The notes under the pieces are model-generated. The model was given only the letters and a program-made list of their open reading frames with translations, was not told the DNA's origin and did not search any database. Positions 1 through 5,910 of a DNA stretch of 6,012 nt are shown here, piece after piece (the first letter of the stretch is position 1; every line of letters begins with the position of its first letter). A program made the translations under genes and the position numbers. This DNA is from Bacillota bacterium. Its GTDB lineage: Bacteria > Bacillota > Clostridia > Christensenellales > CAG-138. The stretch is from positions 1 through 6,012 of the forward strand of contig JAEXTB010000117.1 of NCBI GenBank assembly GCA_023453725.1, in the 5' to 3' direction.

Positions 1-886
1 TTCCATCACCGCCCGCCGTGTAGTAATGCAAAAACAGATCCTCGAGTTCGGGAAGCGCGCAATGGAGCGAGACCGTCTGATATTCGGTCAGTTTCAGCAA
101 GGCAGCGTTGAGGTTAGACGGACTCACGCTAAAGCGGATGCTGTTTCCGCTGCACTGCAGCCCATACACGTCGGGGAGTTGTATGCCGCCCACCGGGCGG
201 GCGCACTCCGCGTGCACCATGAGACGGGAAAACTGCTGCAAGTCAGACAAGCGGCCGGATTCTACAATCTTTCCGTCTTTTATAATGGTGACGCGGTCGC
301 AGAGTTTCTCTACCTCGGCCAATATGTGGCTGGATAGGAATACGGTTTTTCCCTTTGCGGCAAGTTCCCGCACGCATTGCTGAAATATTGCTTCCATAAA
401 TGGGTCAAGGCCGGAGGTGGGTTCATCAAAAAGATACAGCTCCGCATCCGAAACAAGCGCGGCGATTAAGGCCACTTTCTGGCGGTTGCCCTTGGAATAG
501 CCGCGACATTTTTTGGCGGGGTCAAACTGAAACCGTTCCATTAATTCATTGCGCCGCGCCGTGTCAACTTTTCCGCGCATGCGGGAAAGAAGGTCAACCA
601 CTTCGCCCCCGCTTAAATTCGGCCAGGGGTTGATTTCACTGGGCACATAGGCGATATGCTTGTGCAGCTCCACACAATTCTCAAATGGATCCTGCCCCAA
701 TACTGCAACCTCTCCGCCATCCTTTTTGAGCATACCCATGAGAATGCGTATGGTCGTTGACTTTCCGGCGCCGTTCATGCCGATAAACCCGTGTACTTCA
801 CCCTGGGCCACGGAAAGATCGATGCCCTTTAGCGCCTGCGTCTTGCCGTAGGATTTGGTTAAGCCCTTGATTTCGATAATCTCCAT
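1..886 (-). CDS. ABC-2 type exporter, ATP-binding subunit (3' end cut by window edge)
   Basis: This is the cytoplasmic ATPase of an ABC exporter; it hydrolyses ATP to drive a separate membrane permease. My translation from ATG at 886 stays open for 295 codons to the window edge. Visible motifs: Walker A GMNGAGKST (36-44), Q-loop region YVPSEINPWPNLSGGE (80-95), signature YSKGNRQK (130-137), Walker B ELYLFDEP (149-156), D-loop SGLD (158-161) and switch histidine H187. The usual Q-loop glutamine is Ser83. As I recall, the VPG/S-E/D-x-x-WPNL form with a YSKGNRQK signature is typical of one ABC-2 drug/antibiotic export subfamily, so this is probably not a defect. The tail PELEDLFLHYY normally lies a few residues before the C-terminus, so little is missing. 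The start is fixed by AGGAGG at 891-896. The gene follows tetR after 8 bp, in the same operon. A permease gene probably lies beyond the left edge. The substrate cannot be told. Confidence 0.93.
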   Translation of the reverse strand, partial: MEIIEIKGLTKSYGKTQALKGIDLSVAQGEVHGFIGMNGAGKSTTIRILMGMLKKDGGEVAVLGQDPFENCVELHKHIAYVPSEINPWPNLSGGEVVDLLSRMRGKVDTARRNELMERFQFDPAKKCRGYSKGNRQKVALIAALVSDAELYLFDEPTSGLDPFMEAIFQQCVRELAAKGKTVFLSSHILAEVEKLCDRVTIIKDGKIVESGRLSDLQQFSRLMVHAECARPVGGIQLPDVYGLQCSGNSIRFSVSPSNLNAALLKLTEYQTVSLHCALPELEDLFLHYYTAGGDG

Positions 887-890
887 GACG

Positions 891-896
891 CCTCCT
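891..896 (-). promoter_or_regulatory. Shine-Dalgarno of the ABC ATPase, overlapping the tetR stop codon
   Basis: Read on the minus strand, AGGAGG lies 4 nt before the ATG at 886. Its first two bases are the last two of the tetR TAG stop (895-897). Ribosomes ending tetR therefore stop on the ATPase initiation site, which suggests translational coupling. The 4-nt spacing is a little short. Confidence 0.8.
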
Positions 897-1527
897 ATTT
901 ATAAAAGCTGGCTCTGAAAAGCGCGATGATCCGTTCAAGATCCTGCAAATACCGGTCATATTCCCCGATATAATCTGCCGTTGCTTTTGCGGGGTCGACT
1001 TCGTCGAGCGCGTAGTTCCTCATGGTAGAAATGATGACCCGGATCGCTGTGTCAACATCGATGCCGTCCCGGAACAAACTGCGGTTAATATCAAAAAATA
1101 TCTTGGGATAGACTTCGTTTATAAGCTTGTTCTGGTAAGCCTTGATGGTATCCGAGACGTCATGGCTGTCAGGAAAAGAGGCGCGAGAAATAAAATCAAA
1201 TATCATGGGGTGTTTGCGCATCAAGTCCATTTTTAAAACCAGGATCTGTTTCATACGGTTGAGAATATCCCGGTTTTCAAGGTCAATCAGCCCATAGAGC
1301 TCATGGATAACGGTTTGCAGGGCGTATTCATACGCGTATAGAAACAATTCTTTTTTTGAGCCAAAGTAATGGAACAACAGGCCTTTTGATACGCCCGCGG
1401 CTTTTACAATGGCGTCAGTAGACGCCTTATCATAGCCGCTTTTGAATTCGGCCATTGCCGCGTTCAGAATTGCGGAGCGTTTCGACTCATCGGAAACAGG
1501 ACGGTTGCCTGGGTTTCTTTTTGGCAT
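895..1527 (-). CDS. TetR/AcrR-family transcriptional repressor of the exporter operon
   Basis: A 210-residue one-component repressor, a normal length for the family. The N-terminal DNA-binding domain spans about residues 16-62. The helix-turn-helix core is at about 35-62 (ASTDAIVKAAGVSKGLLFHY, then FGSKKELF), matching the TetR pattern of a GVSKG turn followed by a YFxSKxEL segment. The rest is a helical ligand-binding and dimerisation domain too divergent to name a ligand. An ATG 66 nt upstream (at 1593) is in frame, but I chose ATG 1527: it has GGAGGA at 1534-1539 with 6-nt spacing, the conserved domain follows it, and the upstream start lies inside the promoter and the operator dyads. It is the first gene of an operon with the ABC ATPase. 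Self-repression through the two dyads upstream, relieved by an exported compound, is an inference from family behaviour and site placement. Confidence 0.93.
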   Translation of the reverse strand: MPKRNPGNRPVSDESKRSAILNAAMAEFKSGYDKASTDAIVKAAGVSKGLLFHYFGSKKELFLYAYEYALQTVIHELYGLIDLENRDILNRMKQILVLKMDLMRKHPMIFDFISRASFPDSHDVSDTIKAYQNKLINEVYPKIFFDINRSLFRDGIDVDTAIRVIISTMRNYALDEVDPAKATADYIGEYDRYLQDLERIIALFRASFYK

Positions 1528-1533
1528 GGTTTG

Positions 1534-1539
1534 TCCTCC
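1534..1539 (-). promoter_or_regulatory. Shine-Dalgarno deciding the tetR start
   Basis: GGAGGA on the minus strand, 6 nt before ATG 1527. The longer in-frame start at 1593 lies in the -35 box and would need a transcript starting further upstream. Confidence 0.8.
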
Positions 1540-1543
1540 GTGG

Positions 1544-1560
1544 TTGACTAATCCGGTCAA
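1544..1560. promoter_or_regulatory. Putative TetR operator O1 over the transcription start
   Basis: TTGACT-AATCC-GGTCAA is a 6-5-6 dyad with one mismatch between the half-sites. It has the same half-sites and spacing as the dyad at 1577-1593 and spans about +1 to +15 of the predicted tetR transcript, where a bound repressor would block initiation. The pattern resembles TTGACY...RGTCAA operators of other TetR-family members such as RutR, though the spacer differs. Binding is inferred. Confidence 0.6.
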
Positions 1561-1564
1561 TAAA

Positions 1565-1593
1565 ATCGTAGCACCATTGACCGTGTTGGTCAA
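1565..1593 (-). promoter_or_regulatory. Sigma-A-like promoter of tetR-ABC operon
   Basis: On the minus strand, -35 TTGACC (1588-1593) and -10 TACGAT (1565-1570) are separated by exactly 17 bp. The predicted start is near 1558, leaving about 30 nt of leader before ATG 1527. The -35 box is part of dyad O2, and O1 lies just downstream of the -10. Confidence 0.6.
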
Positions 1594-1602
1594 TGGTGCT
1601 AC
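1568..1602. repeat. Perfect 15-bp inverted repeat containing putative operator O2
   Basis: The arms GTAGCACCATTGACC (1568-1582) and GGTCAATGGTGCTAC (1588-1602) are perfect complements around the 5-nt loop GTGTT. The inner TTGACC-N5-GGTCAA (1577-1593) repeats the O1 pattern, and the two centres are 33 bp apart, about three helical turns. It covers the -35 and spacer of the tetR promoter. In RNA the same sequence could form a stem; on the minus strand it is followed by GATTTTATT. It might therefore also act as a weak terminator for transcripts from the phosphodiesterase gene upstream. Confidence 0.75.
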
Positions 1603-1671
1603 ACCGATTTGTTTTCACAATTTTGCACAATCAGACTGAAGCATACAAAGATGATCTGCTTTGAAGGGTGC

Positions 1672-2892
1672 TTATTCGTTGATCCGGTTTTTCCCGTCCA
1701 TCTCCCACAGCGGCAGTCCTAAAAGCTCCGCCGCAAGCGGGCAGATATCCACCACGCACCCGCCCGAGAGAGCCCTTCCTTTTCTAATACCCGGCCCCGC
1801 CGCAAGATAAAAAGGCCGGTATCCCTCCTTTTTCAGGGCATACCCGTGCTGTCCTTTATGGATTTTTCCAAAGCAGTAGCCGTCGGCGGCCTCAATGCCG
1901 CAGAAGAAAGAACCTGAGAACCCGCCAAAGTTCATCTCCTCTTCGGTCAGCAGGCGTGCGGTATAAGGTTCCTTTAGCAGCGCGGCTATGGCTGCTTCCA
2001 GCGTTTGGCGCTTTTCAGGCCGGTATAGTTGAACAAACGCAGACCCGCCAGCATTGTGAAAAAACGCGTCAAAATCACCCGGAGTACCCGCTGGCTCGCG
2101 TATTAGGCCGTATTGCTTCAATACATCGTTTGGGTCTATGGTGGTGTGCACCGGCAGACATCCATGGTCGCTGAATACGATGACGGCATACTCTTCCGGC
2201 TGGAACGTGAGCTCTATTGCCGCCATCAGGTTCCCAAGGCGTTCATCGGTTCGCTTGAGCGCTTCGGTCGCCTCTGTACTTTTGGGGCCAAACGCGTGTT
2301 TGGTGCCGTCAACATCCAACAGGTGCAGAAGAAGCAAATTCGGGCGTTTACGGCGCAGCGTATCAATGGCGCAAGCGGTGGTGAGATCATCAAGCCCCGC
2401 GATGCCGTCTCGCTTTTTGTATTTGAGGTTGCGAAGAATGCATCCAAGGAGGTATCCGGCATTGCCGGAGAGCATGCGTCCTGCACGCTGCATCAGCGGC
2501 ATATGCCCGGGGATTTCCGGTATGTTGTATGTGATGTCCGCGGCTCCTTCTGTCACAGGATATAAAATGGAGCATACGCTAAGCCCGGCCTTGGCAGCTT
2601 TTTGATAGAGCGTAGGCGCGCGCAGAAGCTTTGCCTGGGTGTTCCAATCCGGGTGCTCTTTACCCGGCTGCGTTTTCAGGTTTTCAATCAGCCCGTGTTT
2701 ATGGGGGTATACGCCTGTGATAATGGAACTGTGTATGGGATAGGTGTTTGTGATAAATGTAGGGGCTACATGTTCCACCAATGTAGCGCGTCTGGCGAGC
2801 GCACCAAAGTGGGGCAGCGTTTTTAAGAACGCCACATCCTCATTGTCTACCGCATCCAAAGAGACCATAGCCAAATGCTTGACTTGCTGCAT
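1672..2892 (-). CDS. Alkaline-phosphatase-superfamily phosphodiesterase / nucleotide pyrophosphatase-like protein
   Basis: A 406-residue metal-dependent phosphoesterase of the type I phosphodiesterase/nucleotide pyrophosphatase (NPP) group. These enzymes use two metal ions, usually zinc, and a Thr nucleophile to cleave phosphodiester or pyrophosphate bonds. Assigned by motif: D13 (MVSLDAV), nucleophile T50 in NTYPIHSSIITGVYPHKHG, D195 and H199 (DVDGTKH, the DxxxH spacing of NPPs), D242 and H243 (FSDHG), and H349 (KGQHGY). The full set is present, so it should be active. No signal peptide or membrane segment is visible, so it is probably cytosolic, unlike many NPPs. An upstream in-frame ATG (2946) exists, but ATG 2892 has a GAAGGGGG Shine-Dalgarno and the core fold begins directly after it; 2946 lies at the -10 box. 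It is a stand-alone gene, divergent from the surface protein. The substrate is unknown; nucleotide sugars, dinucleotides or phosphonates are possible for this superfamily. Confidence 0.9.
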   Translation of the reverse strand: MQQVKHLAMVSLDAVDNEDVAFLKTLPHFGALARRATLVEHVAPTFITNTYPIHSSIITGVYPHKHGLIENLKTQPGKEHPDWNTQAKLLRAPTLYQKAAKAGLSVCSILYPVTEGAADITYNIPEIPGHMPLMQRAGRMLSGNAGYLLGCILRNLKYKKRDGIAGLDDLTTACAIDTLRRKRPNLLLLHLLDVDGTKHAFGPKSTEATEALKRTDERLGNLMAAIELTFQPEEYAVIVFSDHGCLPVHTTIDPNDVLKQYGLIREPAGTPGDFDAFFHNAGGSAFVQLYRPEKRQTLEAAIAALLKEPYTARLLTEEEMNFGGFSGSFFCGIEAADGYCFGKIHKGQHGYALKKEGYRPFYLAAGPGIRKGRALSGGCVVDICPLAAELLGLPLWEMDGKNRINE

Positions 2893-2900
2893 TATATTCG

Positions 2901-2910
2901 CCCCCTTCTT
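2901..2910 (-). promoter_or_regulatory. Shine-Dalgarno deciding the phosphodiesterase start
   Basis: AAGAAGGGGG on the minus strand lies 8 nt before ATG 2892. This supports the shorter start over the in-frame ATG at 2946. Confidence 0.65.
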
Positions 2911-2947
2911 AGTAGGCGCCTCTTCGTTCCGGGCGCTCCATGGCATT

Positions 2948-2976
2948 ATTATAGAAAATCACATATGCGTATGCAA
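2948..2976 (-). promoter_or_regulatory. Promoter of the phosphodiesterase gene
   Basis: A perfect -10 TATAAT (2948-2953) lies 17 bp from a weak -35 TTGCAT (2971-2976), minus strand. The start would be near 2941, giving a leader of about 50 nt. In the leader, GCGCC and GGCGC could form a short stem before the Shine-Dalgarno. No operator is evident. Confidence 0.6.
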
Positions 2977-3049
2977 ACAAAGATGTAACTCTGGTGGGCG
3001 TCTACGCGAGAAATGTAGCGGTATTTGTAGAATTGTGATGAAATTACAA

Positions 3050-3078
3050 TTGAAAGAACCACACTGAAACGGTATGAT
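3050..3078 (+). promoter_or_regulatory. Promoter of the surface-protein gene
   Basis: -35 TTGAAA (3050-3055), a 17-bp spacer and -10 TATGAT (3073-3078) make a good sigma-A-like promoter. The start would be near 3085, giving a leader of about 77 nt. An imperfect ATTGT...ACAAT dyad just upstream (about 3032-3050) could be a regulator site but is weak. The promoter diverges from that of the phosphodiesterase, about 100 bp away. Confidence 0.65.
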
Positions 3079-3144
3079 GGGAATTGGATAAAACATGTAT
3101 TATTAGTCAATGTTTCAAAATTTGCGACGCACCATTCAAAAGAA

Positions 3145-3150
3145 AAGAGG
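3145..3150 (+). promoter_or_regulatory. Shine-Dalgarno of the surface-protein gene
   Basis: AAGAGG lies 11 nt before ATG 3162, a rather long spacing. The ATG at 3151 directly abuts it but is in another frame, which ends after 68 codons without recognisable features. ATG 3162 leads straight into a signal peptide. Confidence 0.55.
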
Positions 3151-3161
3151 ATGAAACCCAA

Positions 3162-3248
3162 ATGCGCCATTCGTCCCTCAAAAAAATGTTCTCTCTGGCA
3201 CTCGTGTTTATTATGTTCGTTATACTGCTTCCCGTTACCTCGCTGGCT
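3162..3248 (+). other. Signal peptide coding segment
   Basis: Residues 1-29: a basic N-region (R2, K7, K8), a hydrophobic core from about 9 to 23 (MFSLALVFIMFVILL) and a polar VTSLA end with small residues at -1 and -3 (A29; S27). This fits Sec export with cleavage before VPSQGW. The cleavage site is predicted by eye. Confidence 0.85.
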
Positions 3249-5900
3249 GTGCCCAGCCAAGGTTGGTATTCTTCCCCCGGCAGTGCCGATGGCTCTTTCG
3301 CCGCTCCTTATATCATCAGCAGTGCGGATGATCTTGCGGGTCTTGCCCTGCTTGTAAATGGCGGCAACAGCTTTGAAGGCAAATACATTCAAATTGCCTC
3401 CGCATCCAGTATCGATATGGCCGCTTATTCCAATTGGACGCCGATCGGTACGCTTACCAAACCGTTTAAAGGAACATTGGATGGCAATGGCGCAACGCTA
3501 ACAAACCTGACCATCAATGATACCCAAACGTTTACTGCCCCGCAAAGCATTGGCCTTGGGTTGTTCGGGCTCATAGGGCCGGGCGGCGCTGTTCAAGATT
3601 TGACGCTTTCAGCCCTGAACGTTCAGGTCAACTACTCCATCTCTCCGAGTATGGACGTAAACAGCTACATCGGCGGCATTGCCGGTATGAACGAAGGTAC
3701 AATCTCCAATTGCGCCGTATCGGGCATATTTGATATCGACGGCGTTGTAGTCAAGGTGGGCGGGATTACCGGCAGCAACGGGAGTGATTCCGGTTCCACC
3801 GGAAACACATATGGAACAATTGAAGATTGTACAACAGACTGCGACATTACAGCCAACAGCAGCTACCAGCTCATGCATGGTGGCGGCATTGCGGGAAGCT
3901 CTACGAAAGCCACCGGCATCATCACCGGCTGCAGCAGTCAGGGCGTCATCACCGCAAGCGGCACAGCCGCCTCGGACGGTACATATAGATGCTCGCCGAA
4001 TGTTGGTGGTTTGATTGGGTATGCTGATAACGCTATAATTTCAGATTGTACAAGCGATGTTGACGTAGCGGTAACTGAATTTGTAAGGAGCAGTTACGTA
4101 GGCGGGCTGATTGGGTTTGCACTCAACAGTATTATTGATGGCAGCAGCAGCAGTGGGGATGTTATAGCTTACGGTGGGGACAATCCCGCTTATGGCGATG
4201 ATGTGGCGGCGGGCGGCCTTGTAGGCCGGTTGTCTTACGCAAGTGCCACAACAAGGATTGAAAATTGTTTTAGTACGGGAGATGCACAAGCAACAGTGAA
4301 GTCCGTTGGGAAAAGCGGATATGCGTTGGCTGGGGGATTGGTTGGCTATGTGAAATACTTTGGAGCAATCCCATCAGAGATTGTATCTTCCTATGCAACG
4401 GGAAATGCAAACGCCGTAGCTTTGGACAATGGATACGCGTTTGCGGGGGGATTTGCAGGCTTCTTGTGGACTGCTTCTGTGGACAAGTGCTTTGGAACAG
4501 GCGATGCGCAAGGTGTTGCCGCATTAAACGGGTATGCCTCTGCGGGCGGGTTTGCGGGATATGCCAGCTCTAATGGCGCAACAACAACGGCAATTTCTAA
4601 CTGCTATAGCATCGGCAACGCATCGGCCGATTGTGTTACAAAGGAACGTGCGGGTGGCTTTGTAGGCGCGGTATCCTCAACGAGTACTTTCACCAACTGC
4701 TACAGCGTAGGCCGGCCAATCATTAACCACAGCGGAGCCAACTTCGCGGTGGGCGGTTTTGTAGGGGCTGCGGCCAATACCTATACGCTCACGAATGTAT
4801 ATTATGACAGCACCGTTACTCCCGCAATACCCGGTCTGGGTGTTGGCACTGGAACAGTGAATGCCCTGTCTACAGACAGCATGGTTGCGGACGATACGCT
4901 TTTAACAGGAATGAGCGGCTTGCAGACAGGCAGCGCATGGGATAAGCGTACCAATACCTTATCCGAACGATATTATCCGGAGCTTGCCGTATTTATGAGT
5001 GCGGGCGGCACGACCGGTGCTGCTTCGAGGAACAGCGTAACGATACCCGCAGCCACCTATACGCTGACGGTGGTAAACGGCAGCGGCAGCGGGAGCTGCG
5101 CAGCAGGTCAGGTGGTATCCATTGCAGCCAACACCCCCGCATCGGGGCAGCAGTTCAGCAAGTGGACAACTAGCGGTGGAGGCAGTTTCTTAAGCGATAC
5201 AAACGCTGTCACCACATTTACTATGCCGCATAGCGCCGTAACCGTAACAGCCACATACCAGGCAATTCCCAATAGTGGTCCCGGAAGCGATGACGGAGGG
5301 AATACCCCGGGCAAAACCATTACCGTGGTGGAAGCGCCAAAGGGCATTGAAAACCCCAGGCAGATTACGGTTACTCCCGTTGGAGATGCATTTGACCGCT
5401 CCATAGAGGTCCGGCTCAAAGATGACCCCGTTGCAAAGGCGCAGATCGAGAACGCGCTCGAACAGAGCCCGCTTCAAAGTGATATGGAGGATGCGCTTGT
5501 TTATCCGCTCGATATCAGCATGTACATCAAGGGTACCGATACGAAAGTCCAGCCCAAAGAAGGGACCTCTGTAGAGATCACCTGCCCAATTCCGGCAGAC
5601 CTGCTTGCGAAAAGGGATAAGTTGGTTGTTGTATGCCTCATTGACGGCAAACTGACCGTGCTGCCAACCACAGTTGTTGCAAAAGGCAACACCTATTATG
5701 TGCAGTTTACCGCCAGCCATTTTTCGCCCTATGCGTTTGTAGTAGATGAAAACAACAAACTCTTTGGCTTAGCCAATGTGACTCCCATTGACCCGGTAGG
5801 TATTCCCAAGACCGGCGATGCCGGGTTCCTGTATGCGGGCGTTGTGCTGCTGGTTGGAGCAGTTGCCCTGCTTGGCGTTTACAGCAAGAAGAAAGTGTAA
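3162..5900 (+). CDS. Secreted, sortase-anchored GLUG-repeat surface protein
   Basis: A 912-residue modular cell-wall protein, probably an adhesin or surface-exposed binding protein. Order of parts: signal peptide 1-29 (RHSSLKK, then a hydrophobic core, cleavage predicted after SLA); N-terminal beta-helix-type segment about 47-160 with the hallmarks YIISSADDLAGLA, NWTPIG and PFKGTLDGNG; eleven GLUG repeats 171-550; a linker with YYPELAVF (604-611); an InlB-B-like bacterial repeat domain 633-699 (YTLTVVNGSGSG, FSKW, TFTMP, VTVTATYQ); a Gly/Pro/Ser linker about 701-718; a beta-rich domain about 721-862 ending HFSPYAFVV; and the sorting signal 881-912. No HExxH or other catalytic motif is visible, so I do not call it an IgA-type protease even though GLUG repeats occur in some. 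A longer frame opens at TTG 3084, but that codon sits at the predicted transcription start and has no ribosome site, so ATG 3162 is preferred. The ligand is unknown. Confidence 0.9.
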   Translation: MRHSSLKKMFSLALVFIMFVILLPVTSLAVPSQGWYSSPGSADGSFAAPYIISSADDLAGLALLVNGGNSFEGKYIQIASASSIDMAAYSNWTPIGTLTKPFKGTLDGNGATLTNLTINDTQTFTAPQSIGLGLFGLIGPGGAVQDLTLSALNVQVNYSISPSMDVNSYIGGIAGMNEGTISNCAVSGIFDIDGVVVKVGGITGSNGSDSGSTGNTYGTIEDCTTDCDITANSSYQLMHGGGIAGSSTKATGIITGCSSQGVITASGTAASDGTYRCSPNVGGLIGYADNAIISDCTSDVDVAVTEFVRSSYVGGLIGFALNSIIDGSSSSGDVIAYGGDNPAYGDDVAAGGLVGRLSYASATTRIENCFSTGDAQATVKSVGKSGYALAGGLVGYVKYFGAIPSEIVSSYATGNANAVALDNGYAFAGGFAGFLWTASVDKCFGTGDAQGVAALNGYASAGGFAGYASSNGATTTAISNCYSIGNASADCVTKERAGGFVGAVSSTSTFTNCYSVGRPIINHSGANFAVGGFVGAAANTYTLTNVYYDSTVTPAIPGLGVGTGTVNALSTDSMVADDTLLTGMSGLQTGSAWDKRTNTLSERYYPELAVFMSAGGTTGAASRNSVTIPAATYTLTVVNGSGSGSCAAGQVVSIAANTPASGQQFSKWTTSGGGSFLSDTNAVTTFTMPHSAVTVTATYQAIPNSGPGSDDGGNTPGKTITVVEAPKGIENPRQITVTPVGDAFDRSIEVRLKDDPVAKAQIENALEQSPLQSDMEDALVYPLDISMYIKGTDTKVQPKEGTSVEITCPIPADLLAKRDKLVVVCLIDGKLTVLPTTVVAKGNTYYVQFTASHFSPYAFVVDENNKLFGLANVTPIDPVGIPKTGDAGFLYAGVVLLVGAVALLGVYSKKKV
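3672..4811 (+). repeat. Array of about eleven GLUG repeats within the surface protein
   Basis: Each unit starts with GG[ILF]xG and continues to a [SN]C-x-S/T-x-G-type strand. Unit starts by residue: 171, 200, 241, 282, 314, 351, 391, 429, 462, 498 and 531. The pattern matches the GLUG motif family (GGLVGxN...I.NCYSTG). Units 6 to 9 are the most alike, sharing TG[DN]A[QN] and GYAxAGGxxG[YF], which suggests recent duplication among them; the outer units are more diverged. Eight of eleven units keep a cysteine at the same place (184, 223, 257, 296, 369, 443, 481, 513). Confidence 0.85.
5058..5258 (+). other. InlB-B-like bacterial repeat domain segment
   Basis: Residues 633-699 show the single-copy pattern of the Firmicutes surface repeat: YTLTVVNGSGSG, a turn with AAGQVVSIAAN, then FSKW, then TFTMPHSAVTVTATY. 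It is a small beta domain often used as a stalk or spacer between binding regions and the wall anchor. Cys646 occupies a position where a Tyr or other residue is more usual. Confidence 0.75.
5322..5747 (+). other. Beta-rich membrane-proximal domain of the surface protein
   Basis: Residues 721-862 include VYPLDISMYIKG, EITCPIP, KLVVVCLIDG and a closing HFSPYAFVV. Similar final segments (HFSxYA) precede sorting signals in many Firmicutes surface proteins, so I read it as a stalk domain. I cannot name a family with certainty. Cys808 and Cys825 lie on neighbouring predicted strands and could pair. Confidence 0.55.
5802..5897 (+). other. Sortase cell-wall sorting signal (IPKTG type)
   Basis: Residues 881-912: IPKTGD, then a hydrophobic segment (about 889-906) and the basic tail SKKKV. 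This is the LPXTG arrangement with Ile in place of Leu. Sortase would cleave between Thr884 and Gly885 and attach the protein to peptidoglycan or to another surface protein. No sortase gene is in the window. Confidence 0.88.
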
Positions 5901-5910
5901 CGGAACGAAA

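Noticed and set aside
26..337. Plus-strand open frame of 103 codons, with further short ones up to 851
   Set aside because: Antisense to the ABC ATPase gene, whose motifs are all intact on the minus strand. No protein-like features.
2113..2605. Two overlapping plus-strand open frames of about 150 codons
   Set aside because: Antisense to the phosphodiesterase core, including its metal-ligand motifs. No ribosome site or recognisable domain.
3084..3161. N-terminal extension of the surface protein from TTG 3084
   Set aside because: The TTG lies at the predicted transcription start, has no ribosome site, and would put 26 polar residues before a normal signal peptide.
3151..3357. ATG 3151 directly after AAGAGG, opening a 68-codon frame
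   Set aside because: The spacing to the ribosome site is zero and the frame overlaps the surface-protein start without any domain. Treated as chance.
2949..3392. Minus-strand open frame of 147 codons across the divergent promoters
   Set aside because: Antisense to the signal peptide and N-terminal part of the surface protein and covers both predicted promoters. Composition does not look like a protein.
3672..4811. CRISPR array or DNA-level tandem repeat
   Set aside because: The repetition is at protein level with variable unit length, and the DNA units are diverged. There are no constant repeats with unique spacers.
5190..5720. Minus-strand open frame of 176 codons
   Set aside because: Antisense to the InlB-B-like and stalk domains of the surface protein; long because of the codon bias of the sense gene.
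3162..5900. IgA1-protease-like metallopeptidase, suggested by the GLUG repeats
   Set aside because: No HExxH zinc motif or peptidase domain can be seen in the 912 residues.
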